A stretch of DNA of 33,112 nucleotides, taken from positions 1 to 33,112 of the forward strand of contig CAIYZD010000130.1 in assembly GCA_903930585.1 (NCBI GenBank), given 5' to 3'. Of this stretch, positions 9,593-17,869 are shown one piece after another (within the stretch, counting starts at the first letter, position 1; each line of letters begins with the position of its first letter). The position numbers and the translations under genes are program-made. The notes beneath the pieces were generated by a model that searched no databases, had not been told where the DNA came from, and saw nothing but the letters and a program-made list of their open reading frames with translations. The DNA is from an uncultured Geobacteraceae bacterium. Its GTDB lineage: Bacteria > Desulfobacterota > Desulfuromonadia > Geobacterales > Pseudopelobacteraceae.

Positions 9593-11380
9593 ATGCATCA
9601 CGGCGGAATTTACGCAGAAGAAATAGCCGGCAAGGCCTATGACACCGCCCTGCTGCGGCGTTTTGCACGCTATGTGGTTCCATACCGGCTGTCGATAACA
9701 GTCGTGCTGCTGATATTGCCGCTGGTCGCTGCCTGTCGGTTGGCACAGCCCTGGATTATCAAGCTCGCCATCGACAACCACATCGTCACCGGAAAACTGG
9801 CCGGTATGGAACAGATCGCGCTCGCTTTTCTCGGCATACTGCTATTTGAATCGCTGTTGTCTTTTCTTGAAGTGTATCTGTTGCAATCCGTCGGCCAGAG
9901 AGTTATGTCGGACATGCGTGCGGAACTGTATGGTCACGTGATGCATCTGCCGGTTTCATGGTTCGACCGTGTGCCGACCGGGAGCGCAGTAACCCGGCTG
10001 ACCAGCGATATCGAAGTTCTGGGTGAGATGTTTGCCTCCGGCATCATTACCATCATCGGAGATATCCTGCTGTTGATCGGCATTATCTCCGTCATGATCT
10101 GGATGAACCTGCAACTGTCGCTGGTAACCTTTTCCGTACTGCCGGTGCTGCTGTACGTCGCCTATACCTTCCGGCGCCGCATGAGAAAATCGTTTCGCGA
10201 GGTGCGCGCCCGGCTTGGAGAACTGAACTCATTCCTCAACGAATGCGTTTCCGGCATCAGCATCATCCAGATCTTCAACCGCGAGCGGGATGAAGAGCGG
10301 CGTTTCAGCGAACTGAACGCATCGTATCGCGATGCCAACATGCCGGTCATCTTCTGGGATGCCTCCCTGTATGCCATGGTTGAAGCGCTTTCATCCATCG
10401 CCGTGGCACTCATCATCTGGTACGGCGGCGGCGAGATCGTGACAGGAGCCGTGAGCTTCGGAGTTCTGGTCGCTTTCATTCAGTATATTGAAAAGTTTTT
10501 TGCTCCCATCCGCGACCTGTCGGCAAAATTCTCCGTCATGCAAGGAGCGATGGCAGCCCTGGAGCGGATCTTTGCCCTGCTGGACATACCGGGCTCATCG
10601 CCTCCCCTCCCAACCTCCCTCCGGCAGGGGGAGGTTGGGAGGGGGGAGGCCGCCCCCCTCATCGAATTTCGCGACGTATCATTTTCCTATCAAAGCGGCA
10701 ATGACATTCTCAGCGGTTTCAATCTTACGGTTCATCGCGGCGAGAGGATCGCAATCGTGGGTGAAAGCGGCGGTGGCAAAACGACCATTACCCGTCTGCT
10801 GACACGCCTGTATGAAATAGAACGCGGCACTATCCTGTTGCAGGGGATTGATATCAGGGAGTACGACGTGGCACAGGTGCGCCGCCGGGTCGGCGTTGTC
10901 CTTCAGGATCCCTGCCTGTTTGCCGGAAGTATCGAATTCAATATCAGCCTGGGGGACGAACAGGCCATGCAGCGCGTTCGCCAGGCAGCGGCCGCGGTCG
11001 GAGCCGACCGGTTTATTGATAGACTGCCTCAAGGCTATAAAGAAGAAGTGCGGGAGCGGGGGAGTAACTTTTCGGTCGGCGAGAAGCAATTGATCTCATT
11101 TGCCCGGGCCGTCGCCTTCGATCCGGAGATACTCATACTGGACGAGGCTACCGCCAGCATCGACAGTGCCTCGGAGCAGATGATCCAGGAGGGGATCAAG
11201 GGGATGATGCAGGGTCGTACCTCGCTGGTCATCGCCCATCGCCTTTCCACCATTCAGGATGCGGATCGCATCATCACGATCCAGCACGGCATCAAAACCG
11301 AAGAGGGCACTCATGATGAACTGTTGCGCGCCGGCGGCATCTATGCACGTCTGCATCAGTTACAGCTCGGCGAGCCGTAA
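9593..11380 (+). CDS. ABC exporter, fused permease and ATPase (MsbA/MdlB-like)
   Basis: 595 aa; 6-TM region followed by NBD with Walker A GESGGGKTT, signature FSVGEKQLISFARA, Walker B ILILDEATASID, H-loop AHRLST. Confidence 0.95.
   Translation: MHHGGIYAEEIAGKAYDTALLRRFARYVVPYRLSITVVLLILPLVAACRLAQPWIIKLAIDNHIVTGKLAGMEQIALAFLGILLFESLLSFLEVYLLQSVGQRVMSDMRAELYGHVMHLPVSWFDRVPTGSAVTRLTSDIEVLGEMFASGIITIIGDILLLIGIISVMIWMNLQLSLVTFSVLPVLLYVAYTFRRRMRKSFREVRARLGELNSFLNECVSGISIIQIFNRERDEERRFSELNASYRDANMPVIFWDASLYAMVEALSSIAVALIIWYGGGEIVTGAVSFGVLVAFIQYIEKFFAPIRDLSAKFSVMQGAMAALERIFALLDIPGSSPPLPTSLRQGEVGRGEAAPLIEFRDVSFSYQSGNDILSGFNLTVHRGERIAIVGESGGGKTTITRLLTRLYEIERGTILLQGIDIREYDVAQVRRRVGVVLQDPCLFAGSIEFNISLGDEQAMQRVRQAAAAVGADRFIDRLPQGYKEEVRERGSNFSVGEKQLISFARAVAFDPEILILDEATASIDSASEQMIQEGIKGMMQGRTSLVIAHRLSTIQDADRIITIQHGIKTEEGTHDELLRAGGIYARLHQLQLGEP
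10600..10650. repeat. GC-rich palindromic element inside the ABC exporter coding sequence
   Basis: gcctcccctcccaacctccctccggcagggggaggttgggaggggggaggc; arms CTCCCAACCTCCC / GGGAGGTTGGGAG around a short loop. Confidence 0.8.
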
Positions 11381-11487
11381 CTCTGGTTTTGCGACTTCTC
11401 GCCTTCGCGAATTCAGATATAACTGCAGTATTGCATCTACCCAAATAATCTGATATTTTTAATTTAAACAACGTCTTAGGAGTTCCC

Positions 11488-12324
11488 ATGTGCACAACCT
11501 GCGGTTGTTCCACCGACCATCACCACGATCATGACTATCATCACGGCCACCACGATCATCAACACTCCCGTGACGGCGGCCATGGTCACAGCCACGATCA
11601 CGATCACAGCGACACGCACTCCAATGATCACCACCATGGTCCTGAACAGGGCGCTGAAACCGGAAAACGGACGACGATTGCCATTGAAGAAGATATCCTG
11701 GGCAAAAACAACCGGCTTGCGGGCTTCAACCGTGCCCTATTCAAAGAAAAGGGGATTTTTGTTCTGAACCTGGTCAGCTCTCCCGGTTCCGGCAAGACGA
11801 CATTACTGGAACGCACCTTGAGAGACCTGTCGCATACACTCCGCTGCGCCGTTATCGAAGGAGACCAGCAGACCGATAACGATGCCCAGCGCATTGCCGC
11901 CACGGGGGTCCCGGTCCGCCAGATCAACACCGGAGCCGGGTGCCATCTGGATGCCCACATGATTATGCATGGCACTGAAACCTTTGATCTCGACCATCTG
12001 GATCTGCTGCTTATCGAAAACGTCGGCAACCTGGTCTGTCCGGCCGCTTTCGATCTGGGAGAACGCCACAAGGTCGTTGTTCTTTCCGTCACCGAAGGTG
12101 AGGACAAACCGCTCAAATACCCTCAGATGTTCCATAACTCGACCATCATGCTGCTCAACAAGACCGACCTCCTGCCGCACCTTGATTTCGATGTCGAGAA
12201 ATGCAAGGAGTATGCGCTCCGCGTCAACCCCGGCATTACCATTTTTGAAGTATCCGCACGAAGCGGCTCCGGGATGGAGGCGTGGTACCAGTGGTTGCGT
12301 GACAAGGCAAAAGGGAATCGGTAA
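11488..12324 (+). CDS. hypB: Hydrogenase nickel incorporation protein HypB
   Basis: 278 aa; N-terminal CTTCGC and a long His-rich stretch; GTPase P-loop SSPGSGKTTLLERT; IEGDQQTDNDAQRI; LLIENVGNLVCPA. Confidence 0.97.
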   Translation: MCTTCGCSTDHHHDHDYHHGHHDHQHSRDGGHGHSHDHDHSDTHSNDHHHGPEQGAETGKRTTIAIEEDILGKNNRLAGFNRALFKEKGIFVLNLVSSPGSGKTTLLERTLRDLSHTLRCAVIEGDQQTDNDAQRIAATGVPVRQINTGAGCHLDAHMIMHGTETFDLDHLDLLLIENVGNLVCPAAFDLGERHKVVVLSVTEGEDKPLKYPQMFHNSTIMLLNKTDLLPHLDFDVEKCKEYALRVNPGITIFEVSARSGSGMEAWYQWLRDKAKGNR

Positions 12325-12325
12325 A

Positions 12326-12597
12326 CTCCCGGATGGCACGAGAAAAGATGAGCTTCAGGCCCGGGTTGAACATGATCTTACCCAGCGATTTACGGGACGG
12401 ATTATCGATATTGATATGGAAACGGTACTGATCTGGGGAATGTTGCAGGGTGAGTCTGAACGGAAGGGCATGATTCTCCCGGGGTGATGGATTCACTCAT
12501 CGCAGCCACGGCAAAGGTTCACGGATTGGCAGTGGTTACACGCAACGTCAAGGATATGGAGAGATGCAGGGTCAGGGTTTGCAATCCGTGGGGTTGA
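12326..12597 (+). pseudogene. Truncated, frameshifted VapC-type PIN-domain toxin remnant
   Basis: Frame a (12326-12484): LPDGTRKDELQARVEHDLTQRFTGRIIDIDMETVLIWGMLQGESERKGMILPG*. Frame b (12487-12597): MDSLIAATAKVHGLAVVTRNVKDMERCRVRVCNPWG*. Joined, these read as the C-terminal two thirds of a VapC/FitB PIN protein; the N-terminus is missing and the frame breaks at CTCCCGGGGTGATGG. Confidence 0.82.
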
Positions 12598-12639
12598 TTT
12601 TCTGGGGGGTTGGCTTCCAGCCAGATGATTGGTTTTGCA

Positions 12640-12645
12640 TATAAT
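12640..12645 (+). promoter_or_regulatory. Candidate -10 element (TATAAT) upstream of hypF
   Basis: Perfect TATAAT at 12640-12645, 10-20 nt before the candidate starts at 12655/12664; no clear -35. Confidence 0.3.
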
Positions 12646-12663
12646 CTCGGAATAATGATTAAA

Positions 12664-15003
12664 ATGAGAAAAGACGTTCCACTAATCCGCCGCAGCTATA
12701 AGATAAAAGGCATCGTCCAGGGGGTCGGCTTCCGCCCTTTTGTCTATCGGCTTGCTCAAGAGCTTGAGTTGTCCGGCTGGGTGCGCAACTCCACTGCCGG
12801 AGTTGAAATCGAGCTGCAAGGAATGGCGCAGGCATTGGAGTCGTTTGAGCATTCGCTTTCGAACAATGCGCCGCCTCTGGCGGTGATCAGCTCCGTTTCC
12901 GCTATTGACATACCTGTCGCGGTAGAAACTGTTTTTTCCATTCTTCCCAGCTCTGGCGGCGAATCCGATATCCGGATTGCCCCCGATTCCGCTCTCTGCG
13001 GTGACTGCCTGCGGGAGCTTTTCGATCCGACCGACCGGCGCTACCGTTATCCGTTCATAACATGCACCAACTGCGGCCCCCGCTACAGCATCATCACCGG
13101 AACACCGTATGATCGCCCAAAAACAACCATGGCAAGCTTCCCGCTCTGCCCCGACTGCCAACGTGAATACGAAAATCCACTCGACCGGCGCTTCCATGCC
13201 CAGCCGATTGCCTGTCATGCCTGCGGACCTCAGGCGGCTCTCCTTACCGCTACTGCCGAAAAAATTGCCGAGCGCGACACCGCCGTCAACCAGGCTGCCA
13301 TACTCCTGAAAAACGGCGCCATCGTCGCAATCAAGGGAATCGGCGGATACCACCTGGCGGTTGATGCCTGCAATCACGAAGCGGTGAAACGGCTGCGAGA
13401 ACGCAAGAAACGGGATGAGAAGCCGTTTGCCGTCATGGCAGCGACCATCGAAACAGCCCGCGAACTTGTGCTGATGTCGGAAATGGAAGAGCGGCTGCTC
13501 AACTCGCCGGAAACCCCGATCATTATCGTCAGAAAACGCGCCGCCACCCCGCTTTCGGCCCTGATTGCCCCGAACAATGGCTGGCTTGGCCTGATGCTCC
13601 CCTATACGCCGCTGCATCATCTGTTATTTGACCTTCACCCCTCACCCTTCACCCCTCACCCTCCGTTTAAAGCATTGGTCATGACCAGCGGTAATGTGTC
13701 CGATGAACCGGTGGCCTATGAAGACGATGATGCTTTGCAACGCCTTGCCGGAATCGCCGACTATTTTCTGACCCATGACCGCCCGATACATATCCGCAGC
13801 GATGATTCCGTGATGCGCGTTTTTCAGGGGAAACCGCTTTTCTATCGTCGCGCCCGGGGCTTTGCCCCGCGGGCCGTCACCCTCCCTTTCTCTGTGCCGT
13901 CGCTGTTGGCAACAGGGGCCGAGTTGAAGAGCGCCATCTGCCTTGCAGACGGCAGCCGTGCCGTGCTCAGCCAGCATATCGGCGATCTTCAGAACCAGAG
14001 CACCCTCGACTCATTCGAGCACTCGGTTACCCATCTGACCGATCTGTTTGAGATCAAACCACTGCTGGTCGCCTGCGATCTGCACCCCGACTATCTCTCG
14101 TCCCGTTTTGCCGAGGAGACGGGACTGCCGCTGATCCGGGTGCAACATCACCATGCCCACATGGCATCCTGCATGGCGGAAAACAACCTGGATGGTGATG
14201 TTATCGGTATTATCTTCGACGGCACCGGCTTCGGCCCGGACGGTACCGTCTGGGGGGGTGAATTTCTGGTCGGCGGATATGACGGTTATCACCGTACCGG
14301 GCATTTCCGGCCAGTGCTGCTGCCGGGAGGAGACGCCGCCGTGCGTGAGCCGTGGCGCATGGCAATGGCCTATCTGTTTCAGACACTGGGAGAAACCGCC
14401 TTTACGTTCGACCACCCGGTTGCCCGCATCCTTCCGGAGAAAGAGCGCGCACTCTTTGCCCGGATGCTGCGAAACAGGATCAATTCGCCCCTCACCTCCA
14501 GCTGTGGAAGGCTGTTTGACGCCGTTGCCGCGCTGCTCACCATGCGACATAGTGTGTCGTACGATGGTCAGGGGGCGATTGAGCTGGAAGCGCTTGCGGA
14601 GTTGGGCGAGGACAACATGAAGTCCCCCTTGATTCAGGAGGGGAGCTATTCATACGCTCTGGTTTACCATAACGAACAACCACTCCAGCTGGATTTTTCT
14701 CCACTGATTACGGATATTCTGGCCGATATCGACAGGAGCGTCCCGGCAGCAGCCATCGCGTACCGTTTCCACCAGACCGTTGCATCCGCTGCATCGGACG
14801 TCTGCCTGCGTATCTCGGCTTCAAGCGCGCTTGACCGGGTTATTCTCTCGGGAGGTGTATTTCAGAATCGCCTTTTGACTGAAATGATATATACTGCCCT
14901 CACCAACAAGGGACTTCACGTATTCACCCATCGCCTGGCGCCGCCGAACGACGGCGGAATCGCCCTGGGACAGGCTGCGATCGCAGGAAGGAGAAAAATC
15001 TGA
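12664..15003 (+). CDS. hypF: Carbamoyltransferase HypF
   Basis: Acylphosphatase domain (KGIVQGVGFRPFVYRLAQELELSGWVRN), zinc motifs CxxC (CGDCLRELFDP..., CTNCGPRYS, CPDCQREY, CHACGP), YrdC-like domain, C-terminal VQHHHAH. Start uncertain (12610, 12655 or 12664). Confidence 0.95.
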   Translation: MRKDVPLIRRSYKIKGIVQGVGFRPFVYRLAQELELSGWVRNSTAGVEIELQGMAQALESFEHSLSNNAPPLAVISSVSAIDIPVAVETVFSILPSSGGESDIRIAPDSALCGDCLRELFDPTDRRYRYPFITCTNCGPRYSIITGTPYDRPKTTMASFPLCPDCQREYENPLDRRFHAQPIACHACGPQAALLTATAEKIAERDTAVNQAAILLKNGAIVAIKGIGGYHLAVDACNHEAVKRLRERKKRDEKPFAVMAATIETARELVLMSEMEERLLNSPETPIIIVRKRAATPLSALIAPNNGWLGLMLPYTPLHHLLFDLHPSPFTPHPPFKALVMTSGNVSDEPVAYEDDDALQRLAGIADYFLTHDRPIHIRSDDSVMRVFQGKPLFYRRARGFAPRAVTLPFSVPSLLATGAELKSAICLADGSRAVLSQHIGDLQNQSTLDSFEHSVTHLTDLFEIKPLLVACDLHPDYLSSRFAEETGLPLIRVQHHHAHMASCMAENNLDGDVIGIIFDGTGFGPDGTVWGGEFLVGGYDGYHRTGHFRPVLLPGGDAAVREPWRMAMAYLFQTLGETAFTFDHPVARILPEKERALFARMLRNRINSPLTSSCGRLFDAVAALLTMRHSVSYDGQGAIELEALAELGEDNMKSPLIQEGSYSYALVYHNEQPLQLDFSPLITDILADIDRSVPAAAIAYRFHQTVASAASDVCLRISASSALDRVILSGGVFQNRLLTEMIYTALTNKGLHVFTHRLAPPNDGGIALGQAAIAGRRKI
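13634..13661. repeat. Two perfect tandem copies of a 14-bp repeat inside hypF
   Basis: TTCACCCCTCACCC x2 at 13634-13647 and 13648-13661, encoding LHPSPFTPHPPFK. Confidence 0.9.
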
Positions 15004-15004
15004 T

Positions 15005-15235
15005 ATGTGTCTTGGCGTTCCGATGAAAATTCTGAGTAAAGATGGCGACACTATTATTGCCGAAGTCGATGGCGTACAGAAAGAAGCCAGCATCATGCTG
15101 CTGGGCGAAGACGTCGCGGTTGGCGATTATGTGATCGTTCATGCCGGTTTCGCCATTTCCCGCCTGGATGAGGTCTACGCGGAGGAAACCCTTCGTTTGA
15201 TGCGGGAGGTTTTTTCGCACGAGGATATGGCATGA
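15005..15235 (+). CDS. hypC: HypC/HybG/HupF family hydrogenase maturation chaperone
   Basis: 76 aa, starts MCLGVPMKI; VAVGDYVIVHAGFAISRLDEVYAEETL. Confidence 0.95.
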   Translation: MCLGVPMKILSKDGDTIIAEVDGVQKEASIMLLGEDVAVGDYVIVHAGFAISRLDEVYAEETLRLMREVFSHEDMA

Positions 15236-16323
15236 AATTCCAGGACGAATTCCGAGACCGGACGCTGGTACAGAACATGGCAGCCACTATCCGGCGCATG
15301 GCGGAACGGCTGCCGGCGCCGGTTAACTTCATGGAGGTCTGCGGCACCCATACCATGTCGATTTACCAGTACGGCATCCGCTCGTTGCTTCCCGAAAACG
15401 TCCGGCTGATCTCCGGTCCCGGCTGCCCGGTCTGCGTCACACCGATCAGTTATGTCGACAAGGCGGTGGCCTGCAGTGAAGACCCACGCACCATTGTAAC
15501 CACCTTCGGAGACATGCTCCGTGTCCCCGGAAGCCGGTCATCGTTGATGGAAGAGAGGGCCAGGGGAGCCGATGTCAGGATTGTCTACTCACCACTTGAC
15601 GCAGTTACGCTGGCAAAAAACAATCCGGAGCGGAGGGTTGTTTTTCTGGGGGTCGGCTTCGAGACCACCACTCCCGCTATCGCCGCCGCCATCCTCGCTG
15701 CCGCAACGGCCGGTCTTGTCAACTTCTCGGTGCTGGCATCGCACAAGACCATCCCCATTCCGATGGAACTTCTGACCTCCGATCCGGAACTCGGCCTCTC
15801 CGGCTATCTCTGTCCTGCCCACGTCAGCACGGTCATCGGCGGCAACGCTTATAAACCGCTGGCCGAAAAACATCATATTCCCTGCGTCGTCACCGGCTTC
15901 GAACCGGCGGACGTCATGCAGGGAATCGAGATGCTCCTGGCCCAGATCCTGGCTGGAGAAAGCAGGGTCGAAATCCAGTACAGCCGGGCCGTTACGTGGG
16001 AAGGCAACCAAAAGGCCCGCGCGATCATTGCTCAGGTATTCGAGCCGTGCGATACCGAGTGGCGTGGCCTGGGTCTGCTGCCGGGGACCGGGCTGGCGAT
16101 CAGGAATGAATATGCCGCTTTCGATGCCGAACGGGTTCTGACACTGAATATTCCGAAAACGGTCGAAAACCCGGCCTGCCTCTGCGGGGAAATTCTGAAA
16201 GGGAAACTGGCGCCGTTCGACTGCCCGCTCTTTTCCACACTCTGCACTCCCGAAGCACCAGTCGGCGCCTGCATGGTTTCCAGCGAAGGCACCTGCGCTG
16301 CAGCCTATAAATACGGGAGATAG
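15232..16323 (+). CDS. hypD: Hydrogenase formation protein HypD
   Basis: FMEVCGTHTMSIYQYGIRSLLPENVRLISGPGCPVCVTP; GVGFETTTPA; 4-bp overlap with hypC. Confidence 0.97.
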   Translation: MKFQDEFRDRTLVQNMAATIRRMAERLPAPVNFMEVCGTHTMSIYQYGIRSLLPENVRLISGPGCPVCVTPISYVDKAVACSEDPRTIVTTFGDMLRVPGSRSSLMEERARGADVRIVYSPLDAVTLAKNNPERRVVFLGVGFETTTPAIAAAILAAATAGLVNFSVLASHKTIPIPMELLTSDPELGLSGYLCPAHVSTVIGGNAYKPLAEKHHIPCVVTGFEPADVMQGIEMLLAQILAGESRVEIQYSRAVTWEGNQKARAIIAQVFEPCDTEWRGLGLLPGTGLAIRNEYAAFDAERVLTLNIPKTVENPACLCGEILKGKLAPFDCPLFSTLCTPEAPVGACMVSSEGTCAAAYKYGR

Positions 16324-16326
16324 ACC

Positions 16327-17226
16327 ATGTTTACAATGCAGGATCTACGAGATCATTACCGTTTCACCGATAGGGATGCCGATCTGCTCCTGTCCCTTCA
16401 GCCTTTGGCGGAACAGCATCGGGAACGGTTTGCGCTGGAATTCTACGACTACCTCTACAGCCTCCCGGAAACAGCTGCGATTTTCAACAGCAACAACCGC
16501 CAGCGCCTGCGCGACATGCACAACAACTGGTTCATGTCGCTCTTCAGCGGCATCTACGACAATCACTACATGAACCACCTGACCCGTATCGGCCACGCCC
16601 ACGTCAAAGTCGGCCTCAGCGTCCACTTTGTCAATGCCGCCATGAACCAGATCCGACATTTCCTGCTCGGCGTGATCGATGTCAACTATTCCGACCGGGA
16701 ACAGCGCCGTGTCCTGCGTGAAGCGGTCGAAAAGATTCTCGACATGAATCTCGATGTCATGAGCACCTCGTACCGCGAAGAAGAAATGAAAAAGGTCTTT
16801 GTTTCGCGCAAGGTTGAATCGTTCCTGATCAAGGCCACGGAGCGCTTTACCTATGGTCTGAATCTGGCACTGGTGCTGGCGCTTGCCGGAGTTTCAATTT
16901 CGGTCGTTATCCTCTTTCTCTGGGATATTCACAACATCTTTAAGGGAGATATGGAGAAGGGAATTTTGTCGGCACTTGGGTCGCTGCTGATACTCTGGAT
17001 GATGATCGAGCTGATGGATAACGAAATAAAGAACCTCAAAGGAGGTAAGTTCAACATCCTGGTGTTTATCGGCGTAATTATTGTCGCGATGATCCGCGAG
17101 ATCCTCATCTCAACCCTGCGGCACGACGATCTCACCACCCAGGCTTTTCTGGCAGGCACCCTGCTGATTCTGGGGATCGTCTACTACCTCGTGTCGCTCG
17201 CCCAGAGAGACAGCACAAAGGTTTGA
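16327..17226 (+). CDS. Globin-coupled protein: protoglobin-like domain plus C-terminal multi-TM domain
   Basis: 299 aa; protoglobin-like region with IGHAHVKVGLSVHFVNAAMNQI (candidate proximal His), then four hydrophobic segments from about residue 175. Confidence 0.82.
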   Translation: MFTMQDLRDHYRFTDRDADLLLSLQPLAEQHRERFALEFYDYLYSLPETAAIFNSNNRQRLRDMHNNWFMSLFSGIYDNHYMNHLTRIGHAHVKVGLSVHFVNAAMNQIRHFLLGVIDVNYSDREQRRVLREAVEKILDMNLDVMSTSYREEEMKKVFVSRKVESFLIKATERFTYGLNLALVLALAGVSISVVILFLWDIHNIFKGDMEKGILSALGSLLILWMMIELMDNEIKNLKGGKFNILVFIGVIIVAMIREILISTLRHDDLTTQAFLAGTLLILGIVYYLVSLAQRDSTKV

Positions 17227-17229
17227 ACG

Positions 17230-17817
17230 GTGTCCTCCTTTACCCGCATTCTTGCCGGTTTTTCCCTTGGTTTTCACTATCGCCGTGAACTGCGGCAGTT
17301 ACTGCAACGAACTACGCTGAATACAAGCATATTAACGCTCGATCCTCAAGAGCTGCGCGCATCCGGAATCGGAGCGCTGGCGCTTGATTTTGACGGCGTG
17401 CTGGCAGGGCACGGCTTCCCGGAACCGCTCCCCGAGGCTGTCGACTGGATACGGCGCTGTGAAACCGCTTTCGGCGCCGACAGGATATTCATCCTCTCCA
17501 ACAAGCCGACCGAAGGGCGACGGCAATGGTTTGCCGAACAGTTCCCCGCCATCCGTTTTATTTCCGGGGTGCGCAAGAAACCATACCCCGACGGCATCAT
17601 CAAAACGGCGGAACTTGCCCACGTATCCCCCTCGGCAATCCTGATGGTCGACGACCGCCTTTTGACCGGCTGCCTGGCTGCTCTGGTTGCGGGAGCGCAA
17701 CCCTGCTATATTCGCAGCCCCTCTGTCGCATATGAACATCGCCCGGCAGCCGAACTGTTTTTCCGGTTGTTGCGATCCGGGGAGCGGTTGTTTGTGCGGA
17801 TGATTACCCTGCTGTAA
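17230..17817 (+). CDS. HAD-superfamily hydrolase (YqeG-like)
   Basis: 195 aa; ALDFDGVLAGHG, FILSNKP, RKKPYPDGI, ILMVDDRLLTG; GTG start, 3 bp after the previous stop. Confidence 0.8.
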   Translation: MSSFTRILAGFSLGFHYRRELRQLLQRTTLNTSILTLDPQELRASGIGALALDFDGVLAGHGFPEPLPEAVDWIRRCETAFGADRIFILSNKPTEGRRQWFAEQFPAIRFISGVRKKPYPDGIIKTAELAHVSPSAILMVDDRLLTGCLAALVAGAQPCYIRSPSVAYEHRPAAELFFRLLRSGERLFVRMITLL

Positions 17818-17869
17818 GCAGGACAGCTCGAAGTTTCGTTGTCTTAGAATTTTATGGGTGTATCTCAGC

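Noticed and set aside
11969-12487. 172-aa plus-strand ORF overlapping hypB as one gene
   Set aside because: Its first two thirds are the wrong frame of hypB; only the tail (12326-12484) is meaningful, as part of the VapC remnant.
17808-17822. CCTGCT-GTA-AGCAGG hairpin overlapping the HAD gene stop codon as a terminator
   Set aside because: Only a 6-bp stem with a 3-nt loop and no T-tract; can arise by chance.
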